Source of the DNA: Litoditis marina
Taxonomy: Eukaryota; Nematoda; Chromadorea; Rhabditida; Rhabditidae
Reading direction: 5' to 3'
DNA length: 64,000 nt
NCBI GenBank assembly: GCA_964036275.1
Contig: OZ038434.1
Span: 32,902,447 to 32,966,446 of the forward strand
A program made the position numbers and the translations under genes. Positions 36,328-50,291 of the stretch are shown in pieces; the first letter of the stretch is position 1, and every line of letters starts with the position of its first letter. The notes under the pieces were generated by a model that worked only from the letters and a program-made list of their open reading frames with translations, was not told where the DNA came from and did not search any database.

Positions 36328-39300
36328 TATACACTACTCACAGGTGGAGAAAAGGGACTGCGTAACTAGAAAGTCGATTCTTAAAGAAATTTTTTCATGA
36401 AAATCAATCGAAAATTTACATCATGCAATGTTTACTGTTGTATTTCACTCTTAGAAGTTATTTGTTTGTTTACATGGTTTTTCCAGTTTACGAGCCGTTT
36501 ATCAATGGATTGGCTCTCAAAAAAGAAGCGGACCGTCTGCGGAGACAGCTTGTGCAAACTGAAAGTTCAGAGCAGTCCAAGGTAATTCAAAAAATGAACA
36601 ATCGTCCAACACTCACAGTTATGCAGATGTTTTAGATATTTTCATTACTAGCGAATACGGTGAATGGTGTTGGTTCATAGTTTGATCTTCTAGTTTGACT
36701 CGACTGGGTTTGTAGTTTGAATTCGTTGTGTTTTGTCAGATTGCGTGAAATATGTAGCATACTGAACTCACGCAACAAAGTAACTAGGATGACTTCCTAG
36801 AAAAGCCATTACATCTGCTACGTCAGATTATTTTTTCATAACTGATACATACGCATAGATCACGTTTTAATTACTCGGAAACTTGAAGTATGTATTCAAA
36901 ATAACTCATTAGTTCAGAACTTTGGAATGTGTAGAGAATCGGTCATGTTCAAACACTGTATTTGTAGATCTTTGACGCTGTTTATGAGAACATATTCACC
37001 GAACATAAAAAGCATATGACCGATGTCTTCACCCGGTATGCCAATGAAACGAAGAAAAGGTCAGTATTTTTGTTTGTAACAGATAGTCAGAAAATAAAAA
37101 TTCACAATTTTGAAGAGAGTAGAACTAGAATAGACTGTACTACCAAAACGTACAACAAGTTTTCGCGTTATAAAGTTCAAGAATACCAAAATGGTCACAG
37201 GAGTTAAATGTAACTGAAAATATACCTTTTTGCTAACGAATTTGACATTTGAATGAACGAACAAAATCGTGTAATTGGGTGCCCGTGTTGAATTCTAACA
37301 GTATTTATATATTCAGAAAATTCTGGTGTATTTGCTAATGTTTTCTTTCAGTCGTCCTGAAGAACATATGTTGGAGTTCATCGGAATAGACACAATAGCA
37401 ATTGGAATCGTATTTTCGATGGCCGGAGCTTTCATTGAAGAAAAGATTACAGAAATGTTCGGCTCGAGCACTGTAAGACCATCAAATTTCCGCATTATTC
37501 ATAGAACAATATGTATCAATTGTGTACAAAAATAGTGATTATTGTAATTAGGTGCCTACCAATTGAAACTATTGTCAGATAATTACAATCAACTATGATT
37601 CAGGATCGCAACGCTCAAATTCGGGAAGAACGACAAATGCAAGAGATTGATGACCGATTCAACAAAACCGCAACAACCTTACTGAGGTAAACAGTCATTT
37701 ATTTACTTAGTCTTTACTTTTCCATCTCTACATTCTTATTAGGTAATATGGATGGCAGTATAATAAGATATCGAATAACTTTGCTCTAATATACACAGAT
37801 ATCGAGGTACTTTGCTCTCTTCTATAAGTATCTTTCAACTTGTGACGTATTGATGCAACAAAAGACAGTAGTACGGTTGGTAGATCATTTGTTTCAAATC
37901 CCCGTGGAGTCCACGGAAAACCAAAATGGGTGTAAAATCAGCAGTTAAATGGGATATAGAATAACTCTGTTCTCTTTAATGTATATGTTCATACTCGTGA
38001 CGTATTGAAGCAACAAAAACAATAGTACGGTTGATAGATCATTTTTTTTCAAATCCCCGTGGAGTCCCACGGAAAACCAAGATGAGTGTAAAATTAGCAG
38101 TAAAATGGGATATAGAATAATTGTGTTCTCTTTAATGTGTATGTTGATACTTGTGATGTATTAAACCAACAAAAAACAATAGTACGGTTGGTAGGTCAAT
38201 TTTTTCAAATCACCGTGGAGTCCCACGGAAAACCGAAATGGGTGAAAAATTAGCAGTAAAATGGGATATAGAATAATTTTGTTCTCTTCAATGTATATGT
38301 TCATACTCGTGACGTATTGAAGCAACAAAAAACAATAGTACGGTTGGTAGATCATTTGTTTCAAATCACCGTGGAGTCCCACGGAAAACCAAAATGAGTG
38401 TGAAATTAGCAGTAAAATGAGATATAGAATAATTTTGTTTTCTTTTATGTGTACGTTGATACTTGTGATGTATTAAACCAACAAAAAACAATAGTACGGT
38501 TGGTAGGTCAATTTTTTCAAATCACCGTGGAGTCCCACGGAAAACCGAAATGGGTGAAAAATTAGCAGTAAAATGGGATATAGAATAATTTTGTTCTCTT
38601 CAATGTATATGTTCATACTCGTGACGTATTGAAGCAACAAATAACAATAGTACGGTTGGTAGATCATTTGTTTCAAATCACCGTGGAGTCCCACGGAAAA
38701 CCAAAATGAGTGTGAAATTAGCAGTAAAATGAGATATAGAATAATTTTGTTTTCTTTTATGTGTACGTTGATACTTGTGATGTATTAAACCAACAAAAAA
38801 CAATAGTACGGTTGGTAGGTCAATTTTTTCAAATCACCGTGGAGTCCCACGGAAAACCGAAATGGGTGTGAAATTAGCAGTAAAATGGGATATAGAATAA
38901 TTTTGTTCTCTTTAATGTATATGTCCATACTCGTGCCGTATTGAAGCAACGAAAAACAGTAGTAAGGTTGGTAGATCAATTTTTTCAAATCGCCGTGGAG
39001 TACCACGGAAAACCGAAATGGGTGAAAAATCAGGCCGTATTTACTTTTTCCATTGTTGTGTACCAAATAGTGCATGAACAACATGCTTGATTGACAGTGA
39101 CAATTATTTTAATTGTTTTTATTACAGTTTTCGCATCGATTCTGTTCTGAGGTCGCTCAGATCATTCATAGAAGAGAAGGTAGAGGAATCCGTAGATGAA
39201 CTGTTTGTGGCGGGAAAAGCGTCGGACCCGTTACTTGTAGACCAGAAGGGCTCTCTTTGGGACCTCATTCGTAACAACTTCGGAAATCGGTTTGAAGGTA

Positions 39301-41368
39301 AACTTTGTAACTTAATCAGAATTGTTGAGCAAGAGTAAAAATTGGTCTGGTCTGAGCTCTTCAACGTAATAGTGAAAGTAGATTTGGTCAAAATGAAAAT
39401 TAACAAACACTCTTTGAAAACTTCCATAAATAATAATTCACGACGGTTGTCTATTCGCATATATTATAAGTTATGATTGGTTCACTATTTTGTTCAGATT
39501 CTCTTCTCAACCAATTCCATGCTCACGCACGTTCTGTTATCACAGCCGAAGTGACTACAATGAACAATAAACACCTGTTTGTCAAGGTGAGATTGGTATG
39601 AGATTGCATTGACAGTTTGCATAGGGTAATATCGTTATCAAAATGTATTAGGAGTATAAAACAGAGCAATTACATAGTACTGCTTGCAGCTGAAACCACA
39701 CTGGACTTCATGATTACTAGCTTAATCTATCTAACAATCACAATCAGTTTAAGCTTGCTCAAACGTATACGTTTTTGTAGAACAGTCGATAGTTTTCATG
39801 CTCAAACAAATGAGACCAACATGCGCGTTACTTACCGTCGAAACCCGGAAAAATACAGAAAATACAAAAAGACAAACTAGAATTTGATTGGGGTGAATGA
39901 ATGAAAATATCATAGTCTATATCCATTTTAAATGAAATGAAGAACAATTGTTCAAGATCTATAAATATTTACAGGTGTGTTATCCCACCGTTGACAAAAG
40001 TACGGTGAGCTCGCTACTCCAAATGGTCCCATCTGGCCAGTTCGATCGCGACCAGAGACATTTCGTGTATCCGAATCTTCCTCATTTTTTCGTAGCAAAA
40101 TGGCTAACAAATAATGTGGCCGATTTGAAAGTCTTTTCAAAGTCTTTTGCTTGTAAAAAACTGGGAAATGTTGACCTATGCCCGGAGTTTTTTGCCCAAG
40201 AAGACAACTGCGCACTCGATATGAAGAAAAGAAAAGGGTGTGTCTACAACTCAGTTGAAGTGGATAAGTCGGTTAGTCATTCATATATCAACAAGTGAAA
40301 TGCGCAAAACGCAAAATAAACGTGAACTATCATTAAAAAGTTGAATGTAATGTATGATATCGGTGAATTCGTTGCAGTAGCGTATTAATCCCAGTTTCTG
40401 ATGTGTAAGAACGCTCAATTCACATATGCTGTCAAAACATGCGCGACGTCTAATTTTATCGTACGAGTACATTGTTTTTCATAATAACAATGTAGACTAA
40501 AACGTAGTGGTGATGAAATATAGAAACAACTTACTATTCGCATACATGCGAAATGCAAGAGAAGTCATTTATCCTGTTTTGTAGTTTGTGCTGGTGAGAA
40601 ACATGGTCTCGAAGCAAGTAATCGCGACTACCAGTGCACGAGGTCAATTGGAACATCCGTACTTACATCCTGAACCTATCTCCCTACCTGGCCAGGTGTT
40701 CTCGGTTCAACTTCCTTCAGATACGAGTCTGAGAATTGGTCATACGCTGATCAAGAGCAGAATTTCTGTGGTCGATCACATCAGTTTTGCAAGTTATGGA
40801 AACGTGAGTAAAACTAATTCGGGTTGTAGGGGCATTGTGATGTTTGTTTCAAAAAGTTCTAGCTGTTAGTATCAACCTAAAAATTAAACTTTCCAAGAGT
40901 TTTTCACTCCTTCACCACATATTTCTCTCCGCACTCCCGATCTAACTTTCAGTTTCGAGTACATGAAAATGGAATTAAACTATTCGTTCAGAGCAACGTT
41001 GTACTGTTTAACGGAGTACTGTAGAAACCCACGTGCACATGAAACGGTCGTCTTAGTCAGCTGACCAGTGAACATATTTACAAGGCTATTTCTGTATTAA
41101 AATCAGTCAGCCAATCGACCTAGTCACCAGGGTACTTCTGTAATATAATCACACAAACACAATGAAATAAACATACTTTCAGGTTCCTAATATGACCGAT
41201 TACGTCGAGAGAAGCGGAAGAATCAGCAATCTCCACTCATCTTTCACTATAGAGACATATACTGTACTATTTTGTGTTGTATTCATTCTTTTCGTTCTAC
41301 AGTGCGGAGTCATTTTTGCCGTTTACCGTTACTTCGCTCGGAGAATGGTAAAACGCCTCAATCTCTGA
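36328..41368 (+). pseudogene. Gene A, copy 3: 5'-truncated (exons 3-11)
   Basis: Exons at 36487-36581, 36968-37059, 37352-37472, 37604-37686, 39128-39297, 39498-39586, 39975-40271, 40585-40803 and 41183-41368 are open and spliceable. Exon 1 (signal peptide) and nearly all of exon 2 are missing, because the copy starts inside exon 2 at about 36,328. There is no promoter or signal sequence of its own. Copy 2 exons lie upstream, so read-through splicing is conceivable but unsupported. Confidence 0.75.
37841..39016 (-). repeat. 156-bp intronic satellite, copy 3
   Basis: Eight-unit array, same layout as copies 1 and 2, in the intron between the exons at 37604-37686 and 39128-39297. Confidence 0.92.
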
Positions 41369-41797
41369 GAATGAAATGAGTGCCACAGCTTCATAATCGT
41401 GAAGAAAACATGTTATATAAAAATTGGGTTTTCTGGCTCTTGGAGCAGCCTAAATTTTGTCAATGTGCACGCTTGTATAGTTTCGGTCAACACCACTGAG
41501 ACCAGGCAGCGTGCTACTGGATGTTTTCCAAAAAACTGCAAATCTCTGTCAGCAGTTGTCCAGTGTTGTTTAGTCTACATTGTTATTATGAAAAACAATG
41601 TACTCGTACGATAAAGTTAGACGTCGCGCATGTTTTGACAGCATATGTGAATTGAGCGTTCTTACACATCAGAAACTGGGATTAATACGCTACTGCAAAG
41701 AATTCACCGATATCATACATTACATTCAACTTTTAATGATAGTTCACGTTTATTTTGCGTTTTGCGCATTTCACTTGTTGGTATATGAATGACTAAC

Positions 41798-44700
41798 CGA
41801 CTTATCCACTTCAACTGAGTTGTAGACACACCCTTTTCTCTTCTTCATATCGAGTGCGCAGTTGTCTTCTTGGGCAAAAAACTCCGGGCATAGGTCAACA
41901 TTTCCCAGTTTTTTACAAGCAAAAGACTTTGAAAAGACTTTCAAATCGGCCACATTATTTGTTAGCCATTTTGCTACGAAAAAATGAGGAAGATTCGGAT
42001 ACACGAAATGTCTCTGGTGGCGATCGAACTGGCCAGATGGGACCATTTGGAGTAGCGAGCTCACCGTACTTTTGTCAACGGTGGGATAACACACCTGTAA
42101 ATATTTATAGATCTTGAACAATTGTTCTTCATTTCATTTAAAATGGATATAGACTATGATATTTTCATTCATTCACCCCAATCAAATTCTAGTTTGTCTT
42201 TTTGTATTTTCTGTATTTTTCCGGGTTTCGACGGTAAGTAACGCGCATGTTGGTCTCATTTGTTTGAGCATGAAAACTATCGACTGTTCTACAAAAACGT
42301 ATACGTTTGAGCAAGCTTAAACTGATTGTGATTGTTAGATAGATTAAGCTAGTAATCATGAAGTCCAGTGTGGTTTCAGCTGCAAGCAGTACTATGTAAT
42401 TGCTCTGTTTTATACTCCTAATACATTTTGATAACGATATTACCCTATGCAAACTGTCAATGCAATCTCATACCAATCTCACCTTGACAAACAGGTGTTT
42501 ATTGTTCATTGTAGTCACTTCGGCTGTGATAACAGAACGTGCGTGAGCATGGAATTGGTTGAGAAGAGAATCTGAACAAAATAGTGAACCAATCATAACT
42601 TATAATATATGCGAATAGACAACCGTCGTGAATTATTATTTATGGAAGTTTTCAAAGAGTGTTTGTTAATTTTCATTTTGACCAAATATACTTTCACTAT
42701 TACGTTGAAGAGCTCAGACCAGACCAATTTTTACTCTTGCTCAACAATTCTGATTAAGTTACAAAGTTTACCTTCAAACCGATTTCCGAAGTTGTTACGA
42801 ATGAGGTCCCAAAGAGAGCCCTTCTGGTCTACAAGTAACGGGTCCGACGCTTTTCCCGCCACAAACAGTTCATCTACGGATTCCTCTACCTTCTCTTCTA
42901 TGAATGATCTGAGCGACCTCAGAACAGAATCGATGCGAAAACTGTAATAAAAACAATTAAAATAATTGTCACTGTCAATCAAGCATGTTGTTCATGCACT
43001 ATTTGGTACACAACAATGGAAAAAGTAAATACGGCCTGATTTTTCACCCATTTCGGTTTTCCGTGGTACTCCACGGCGATTTGAAAAAATTGATCTACCA
43101 ACCTTACTACTGTTTTTCGTTGCTTCAATACGGCACGAGTATGGACATATACATTAAAGAGAACAAAATTATTCTATATCCCATTTTACTGCTAATTTCA
43201 CACCCATTTCGGTTTTCCGTGGGACTCCACGGTGATTTGAAAAAATTGACCTACCAACCGTACTATTGTTTTTTGTTGGTTTAATACATCACAAGTATCA
43301 ACGTACACATAAAAGAAAACAAAATTATTCTATATCTCATTTTACTGCTAATTTCACACTCATTTTGGTTTTCCGTGGGACTCCACGGTGATTTGAAACA
43401 AATGATCTACCAACCGTACTATTGTTATTTGTTGCTTCAATACGTCACGAGTATGAACATATACATTGAAGAGAACAAAATTATTCTATATCCCATTTTA
43501 CTGCTAATTTTTCACCCATTTCGGTTTTCCGTGGGACTCCACGGTGATTTGAAAAAATTGACCTACCAACCGTACTATTGTTTTTTGTTGGTTTAATACA
43601 TCACAAGTATCAACGTACACATAAAAGAAAACAAAATTATTCTATATCTCATTTTACTGCTAATTTCACACTCATTTTGGTTTTCCGTGGGACTCCACGG
43701 TGATTTGAAACAAATGATCTACCAACCGTACTATTGTTTTTTGTTGCTTCAATACGTCACGAGTATGAACATATACATTGAAGAGAACAAAATTATTCTA
43801 TATCCCATTTTACTGCTAATTTTTCACCCATTTCGGTTTTCCGTGGGACTCCACGGTGATTTGAAAAAATTGACCTACCAACCGTACTATTGTTTTTTGT
43901 TGGTTTAATACATCACAAGTATCAACATACACATTAAAGAGAACACAATTATTCTATATCCCATTTTACTGCTAATTTTACACTCATCTTGGTTTTCCGT
44001 GGGACTCCACGGGGATTTGAAAAAAAATGATCTATCAACCGTACTATTGTTTTTGTTGCTTCAATACGTCACGAGTATGAACATATACATTAAAGAGAAC
44101 AGAGTTATTCTATATCCCATTTAACTGCTGATTTTACACCCATTTTGGTTTTCCGTGGACTCCACGGGGATTTGAAACAAATGATCTACCAACCGTACTA
44201 CTGTCTTTTGTTGCATCAATACGTCACAAGTTGAAAGATACTTATAGAAGAGAGCAAAGTACCTCGATATCTGTGTATATTAGAGCAAAGTTATTCGATA
44301 TCTTATTATACTGCCATCCATATTACCTAATAAGAATGTAGAGATGGAAAAGTAAAGACTAAGTAAATAAATGACTGTTTACCTCAGTAAGGTTGTTGCG
44401 GTTTTGTTGAATCGGTCATCAATCTCTTGCATTTGTCGTTCTTCCCGAATTTGAGCGTTGCGATCCTGAATCATAGTTGATTGTAATTATCTGACAATAG
44501 TTTCAATTGGTAGGCACCTAATTACAATAATCACTATTTTTGTACACAATTGATACATATTGTTCTATGAATAATGCGGAAATTTGATGGTCTTACAGTG
44601 CTCGAGCCGAACATTTCTGTAATCTTTTCTTCAATGAAAGCTCCGGCCATCGAAAATACGATTCCAATTGCTATTGTGTCTATTCCGATGAACTCCAACA

Positions 44701-46127
44701 TATGTTCTTCAGGACGACTGAAAGAAAACATTAGCAAATACACCAGAATTTTCTGAATATATAAATACTGTTAGAATTCAACACGGGCACCCAATTACAC
44801 GATTTTGTTCGTTTATTCAAATGTCAAATTCGTTAGCAAAAAGGTATATTTTCAGTTACATTTAACTCCTGTGACCATTTTGGTATTCTTGAACTTTATA
44901 ACGCGAAAACTTGTTGTACGTTTTGGTAGTACAGTCTATTCTAGTTCTACTCTCTTCAAAATTGTGAATTTTTATTTTCTGACTATCTGTTACAAACAAA
45001 AATACTGACCTTTTCTTCGTTTCATTGGCATACCGGGTGAAGACATCGGTCATATGCTTTTTATGTTCGGTGAATATGTTCTCATAAACAGCGTCAAAGA
45101 TCTACAAATACAGTGTTTGAACATGACCGATTCTCTACACATTCCAAAGTTCTGAACTAATGAGTTATTTTGAATACATACTTCAAGTTTCCGAGTAATT
45201 AAAACGTGATCTATGCGTATGTATCAGTTATGAAAAAATAATCTGACGTAGCAGATGTAATGGCTTTTCTAGGAAGTCATCCTAGTTACTTTGTTGCGTG
45301 AGTTCAGTATGCTACATATTTCACGCAATCTGACAAAACACAACGAATTCAAACTACAAACCCAGTCGAGTCAAACTAGAAGATCAAACTATGAACCAAA
45401 ACCATTCACCGTATTCGCTAGTAATGAAAATATCTAAAACATCTGCATAACTGCTCTGAACTTTCAGTTTGCACAAGCTGTCTCCGCAGACGGTCCGCTT
45501 CTTTTTTGAGAGCCAATCCATTGATAAACGGCTCGTAAACTGGAAAAACCATGTAAACAAACAAATAACTTCTAAGAGTGAAATACAACAGTAAACATTG
45601 CATGATGTAAATTTTCGATTGATTTTCATGAAAAAATTTCTTTAAGAATCGACTTTCTAGTTACGCAGTCCCTTTTCTCCACCTGTGAGTAGTGTATAAT
45701 CAACTTGTATGATGAACAGGGGTACGATGTTTGTCGCAGAGTCGAGTTGAAACAATTTTGACTTAGGGACTGTATGATACATAGAAACACAAAATGGCAC
45801 GAAGCTACAAAGCACGTCTTTGTTCCGATATAATTTTATATTCACGAATTGGACCAACCACTACCCGATTCCCCTGCCATATACAGCGAAGACAAGACTA
45901 AGAAAAACAAATATTACGTGACCCCACTTACACAATTTCACCATCGAACATTCTTCTTCAAGCAAAGCAGCATAACCGACTTGCTCGGCCATAAGCTCAT
46001 TTGTTCTCAAATTGAGAAGCAAATGGCTGTCAAGAGATTTTGGAAACAAATCAGCTGTCGGAATCCCTGATGCAAAAAACAACGAAGTTGCACAAGGAAG
46101 GAATGTGAACAAATGTAGAGCCAACAT
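41798..46127 (-). pseudogene. Gene A, copy 4 (minus): exon 3 donor deleted, exons 10-11 missing
   Basis: Exons on minus: 46127-45932, 45769-45683 (single exon 2), exon 3 from 45539, 45101-45010, 44717-44597, 44465-44383, 42941-42772, 42571-42483 and 42094-41798. In exon 3 a 43-bp deletion removes the last six coding bases and the whole GTAATT donor. Reading on from exon 3 reaches a stop at 45418-45420. After exon 9 the strand enters the palindrome spacer, where exons 10-11 lie on the opposite strand, so no membrane anchor follows. This copy looks non-functional, although it faces the only complete gene B. Confidence 0.8.
43053..44228 (+). repeat. 156-bp intronic satellite, copy 4 (inverted)
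   Basis: Same eight-unit array in reverse orientation, in the intron of the minus-strand gene A copy. Confidence 0.92.
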
Positions 46128-46205
46128 GAACTAGCAGTTCCTGAAAAAAGATTAGATTTTCTGCTGAATATATTCACGAAACCACCATTAACTTGAGATT
46201 GAGTT

Positions 46206-48480
46206 TTTAGTTTCCGTGGAGTCCCACGATGTGATCAAAATGAATGGGAGTGCGGCAGTCAGAGTCAAGTAATGAAGAATAGCACACTGTTTATTGATTT
46301 AATCCATTTCTATGATCTATCGCGATGACCTTATGCGTTATTATAGTAGGAAGATCGTTTTTGGAAGTTTCCGTGGAGTCCCACGAAATGACCAAAATGA
46401 GTGGGAATTCGGCAGTCAGAGTCAAGTAATGAAGAATAGCACACGGTTATTAATTTAATTCATTTCTACGATCTATCGCGATGACCTAATGCGTTATTAT
46501 AGTAGGAAGATCGCTTTTACAAGTTTCCGTGGAGTCCCACGAAATGACCAAAATGAGTGGTAATTCGGCAGTCAGAGTCAAGTAATGAAGAATAGCACAC
46601 GGTTTATTGATTTAATCCATTTCTATGATCTATCGCGATGACCCAATGCGTTATTATAGTAGGAAGATCGCTTTTACAAGTTTCCGTGGAGTCCCACGAA
46701 ATGACCAAAATGAGTGGTAATTCGGCAGTCAGAGTCAAGTAATGAAGAATAGCACACGGTTTATTAATTTAATTCATTTCTATGATCTATCGCGATGACC
46801 TAATGCGTTATTATACTAGGAAGATCGTTTTTGGAAGTTTCCGTGGAGTCCCACGAAATGACCAAAATGAGTGGGAATTCGGCAGTCAGAGTCAAGTAAT
46901 GAAGAATAGCACACGGTTATTAATTTAATTTATTTCTATGATCTATCGCGATGACCTAATGCGTTATTATAGTAGGAAGATCGTTTTTGGAAGTTTCCGT
47001 GGAGTCCCACGAAATGACCAAAATGAATGGGAGTGCGGCAGTCAGAGTCAAGTAATGAAGAATAGCACACGGTTTATTAATTTAATTCATTTCTACGATC
47101 TATCGCGATGACCTAATGCGTTATTATAGTAGGAAGATCGCTTTTACAAGTTTCCGTGGAGTCCCACGAAATGACCAAAATGAGTGGTAATTCGGCAGTC
47201 AGAGTCAAGTAATGAAGAATAGCACACGGTTTATTAATTTAATTCATTTCTATGATCTATCGCGATGACCTAATGCGTTATTATACTAGGAAGATCGTTT
47301 TTGGAAGTTTCCGTGGAGTCCCACGAAATGACCAAAATGAGTGGGAATTCGGCAGTCAGAGTCAAGTAATAAAGAATAGCACACGGTTTATTAATTTAGT
47401 TCATTTCTATGATCTATCGCGATGACCTAATGCGTTATTATAGTAGGAAGATCGTTTTTGGAAGTTTCCGTGGAGTCCCACGAAGTGACCAAAATGAATG
47501 GGAGTGCGGCAGTCAGAGTCAAGTAATGAAGAATAGCACACGGTTTATTAATTTAATTCATTTCTACGATCTATCGCGATGACCTAATGCGTTATTATAG
47601 TAGGAAGATCGCTTTTACAAGTTTCCGTGGAGTCCCACGAAATGACCAAAATGAGTGGTAATTCGGCAGTCAGAGTCAAGTAATGAAGAATAGCACACGG
47701 TTTATCAATTTAATTCATTTCTATGATCTATCGCGATGACCTAATGCGTTATTATACTAGGAAGATCGTTTTTGGAAGTTTCCGTGGAGTCCCACGAAAT
47801 GACCAAAATGAGTGGGAATTCGGCAGTCAGAGTCAAGTAATAAAGAATAGCACACGGTTTATTAATTTAGTTCATTTCTATGATCTATCGCGATGACCTA
47901 ATGCGTTATTATAGTAGGAAGATCGTTTTTGGAAGTTTCCGTGGAGTCCCACGAAGTGACCAAAATGAATGGGAGTGCGGCAGTCAGAGTCAAGTAATGA
48001 AGAATAGCACACGGTTTATTAATTTAATTCATTTCTACGATCTATCGCGATGACCTAATGCGTTATTATAGTAGGAAGATCGCTTTTACAAGTTTCCGTG
48101 GAGTCCCACGAAATGACCAAAATGAGTGGTAATTCGGCAGTCAGAGTCAAGTAATGAAGAATAGCACACGGTTTATTAATTTAATTCTTTTCTATGATCT
48201 ATCGCGATGACCTAATGCGTTATTATACTAGGAAGATCGTTTTTGGAAGTTTCCGTGGAGTCCCACGGAATGACCAAAATGAGTGGGAATTCGGCAGTCA
48301 GAGTCAAGTAATAAAGAATAGCACACGGTTTATTAATTTAGTTCATTTCTATGATCTATCGCGATGACCTAATGCGTTATTATAGTAGGAAGATCGCTTT
48401 TGGAAGTTTCCGTGGAGTCCCACGAAGTGACCAAAATGAATGGGAGTGCGGCAGTCAAAGTCGACAAATCGGAACGGGTG
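46206..48480 (-). repeat. 157-bp satellite array, copy 4 (inverted)
   Basis: Reverse complement of 9316-11590 with the same unit order, lying between gene A (minus, 46127) and gene B (plus, 50292). Confidence 0.95.
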
Positions 48481-50291
48481 ATTCTATATGATGTAGCAAA
48501 AGTACAGAGCAAAAGAACATACAGCATTACTACTTGAGTTTTTGAAGATAGTAACTCAATGGAACAAGCTAGCAAGAAGGCGACTATGGGAATGATTTTC
48601 AGATAGAGCTATTCAATACAACGCTCTTTCCACAGTGTATCATGATAGCGGCTCGTTAAGATCGTTAATTAATGATTGTACAGTCGAGCAGTGTCTGCTC
48701 GCAACTCTTTGTGGCTAAAGTTAATTGACAGAACGAAAAGGTTCACCGCACTGTAGAGATAGCTCACATTTGTGATACTAAACAGAAAGAATAGAACGAT
48801 ATTGGGAAGGCATGCAAATAAGTTTCGGAAGTTTCTCACCATGTTCGAGTTTCCAACAAGCACAAAAAAGTGTTTTCATTATACTTCATGTTTTTCTCGG
48901 TCAACCGCTGCTTCGATAGTTCAGTGCGGCTTTTCAGCCATTTTAAACATAGTTAACATAACTGGGTAGATTTGATAGATTCTACCTGTATCGGTTAAAG
49001 AGCATGTGAACGACAGTATTGCTTGTTCAATCGAAATCACTGTTTTTTGTTTTTTCGTTCCAAGAATAAATAGTTATGGGTGACCTCCTATAGTTTTTGG
49101 TGGAATAGTTGAATGACCACACAATTAATCAACATGGACACCAACACGTCAAAGGGACCGTACCTCTATAATGTGCAATGTAGGAAATTTTTGAAAAATG
49201 AGAAGAGTCATTTATTCTGTTTTGAGATGAAAGTTCATACATTACGTACAGAGAGTTCAGAAAACCACATTATTACGGAGCAAAACAGAAGCCCACAGGA
49301 TTTGGGTTACTGTAATGCTGCAATCCTTAATCTATCACTGCTTCGTAGTGCTTTTTCGTTAACTCTAGCCCGTTCGCAACCCAGTTTTGAAATTTTACGT
49401 GTAATCCCACGGTGAATGCAAACTACACTTCACGGGTTTTGGAATGTTATAGAACTGAGTTTAATTCGATTGACGAAGTGTACATCAATACGCACATGCT
49501 TATTTCTGCTTGTAAACTTTTTTTTTCTCTCTCTCACTCCTCTTCCCTCTCTTTATCTCTATCTCTCTCTCTCTCTCCTTCCCTTCTCTCATAGTGAAAT
49601 TTTATCACTTTTCCGTCTTATACCACTTCAGGCGCATAGTGCTTTTCAATCTGGCTCAGACTTCTACAGTACGCTTTGAATGAAAAATACAGTTTTGTAG
49701 GTGTTGTAGGAGTAGAGGTTATGCTAATGTAAATCATAACTGCCCTTCACAACCTAAAACTCCCAGGTGTTTTTTTATAAACTCCCACTACCTCGCAATC
49801 CTCTTTTGCAATTTTGGAATCCTAACAATGATACATTACTTATTTAAATTTCAATGATAGTTTGTACAATAAAACACATACGCTCTGTCTGCTTGTGGAA
49901 ACTCTCACTTCGTTTTGATGCGTTTCAACATATTTCCGTGGGATACCACGTAAGGCGTATAGTCCTTTATAATCCGGCCCGGACTTCTACATTAGGCTCA
50001 AAAAACTGTCAGCTGGCAATAAAATCGTAGACAGACCTCCAAGTTCTGTATATATATACGATTTGGATTCACTATTACAACTAGTATTCGAGCATAGTGT
50101 GTAGTTTCGCTTTTTTGTAGAGTTCAGAATTTAGCTTTGCATTGAATAAGAAAACAGTTCATGAAATTTCCAATACAACTTCTAGTTGCAGTAGAAATTT
50201 TATTTGAAACGACACTGAAAGATGATTCTTTTTTGTGAGAACGGTTCAGAAGATCAAACACTTCAAAATTGAATATTCTCAACTTTTCCAG
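48481..50291. other. Divergent spacer upstream of gene B, copy 4
   Basis: It should contain the promoter and 5' end of gene B, but no first exon can be fixed. A frame at 49113-49415 starting MTTQLINMDTNTSKG has no usable GT donor. An ATG near 50,161 opens MKFPIQLLVAVEILFETTLK, with a GTGAGA donor at 50,236, but its phase does not match exon 1 at 50292. A CT tract lies at about 49,524-49,585. Confidence 0.4.

Larger units (their letters stand above)
36328..42540. repeat. Partial tandem copy 3 (6.2 kb)
   Basis: This stretch repeats 30127-36327 at an offset of 6,201 bases. It starts within the last 16 bases of gene A exon 2. It carries exons 3-11 on plus and then the inverted exon 9 and exon 8 arm on minus. 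Unlike copies 1 and 2, the inverted arm does not stop but continues into the large inverted copy 4. Confidence 0.88.
36345..45720. repeat. Large palindrome: arms over 4 kb, spacer about 1.07 kb
   Basis: The left arm (about 36,345-40,500) and right arm (about 41,570-45,700) are reverse complements with mirror sum 82,069. A 43-bp loss in the right arm changes the sum to 82,026 beyond exon 3. The arms carry gene A exons 3-9 on opposite strands. The spacer (40,500-41,570) carries exons 10-11 on plus only. Sequence differences between the arms are rare. Confidence 0.88.

Noticed and set aside
49113..49415. 100-residue frame as first exon of gene B
   Set aside because: No GT donor in frame that matches the phase-0 start of the exon at 50292, and no domain seen.
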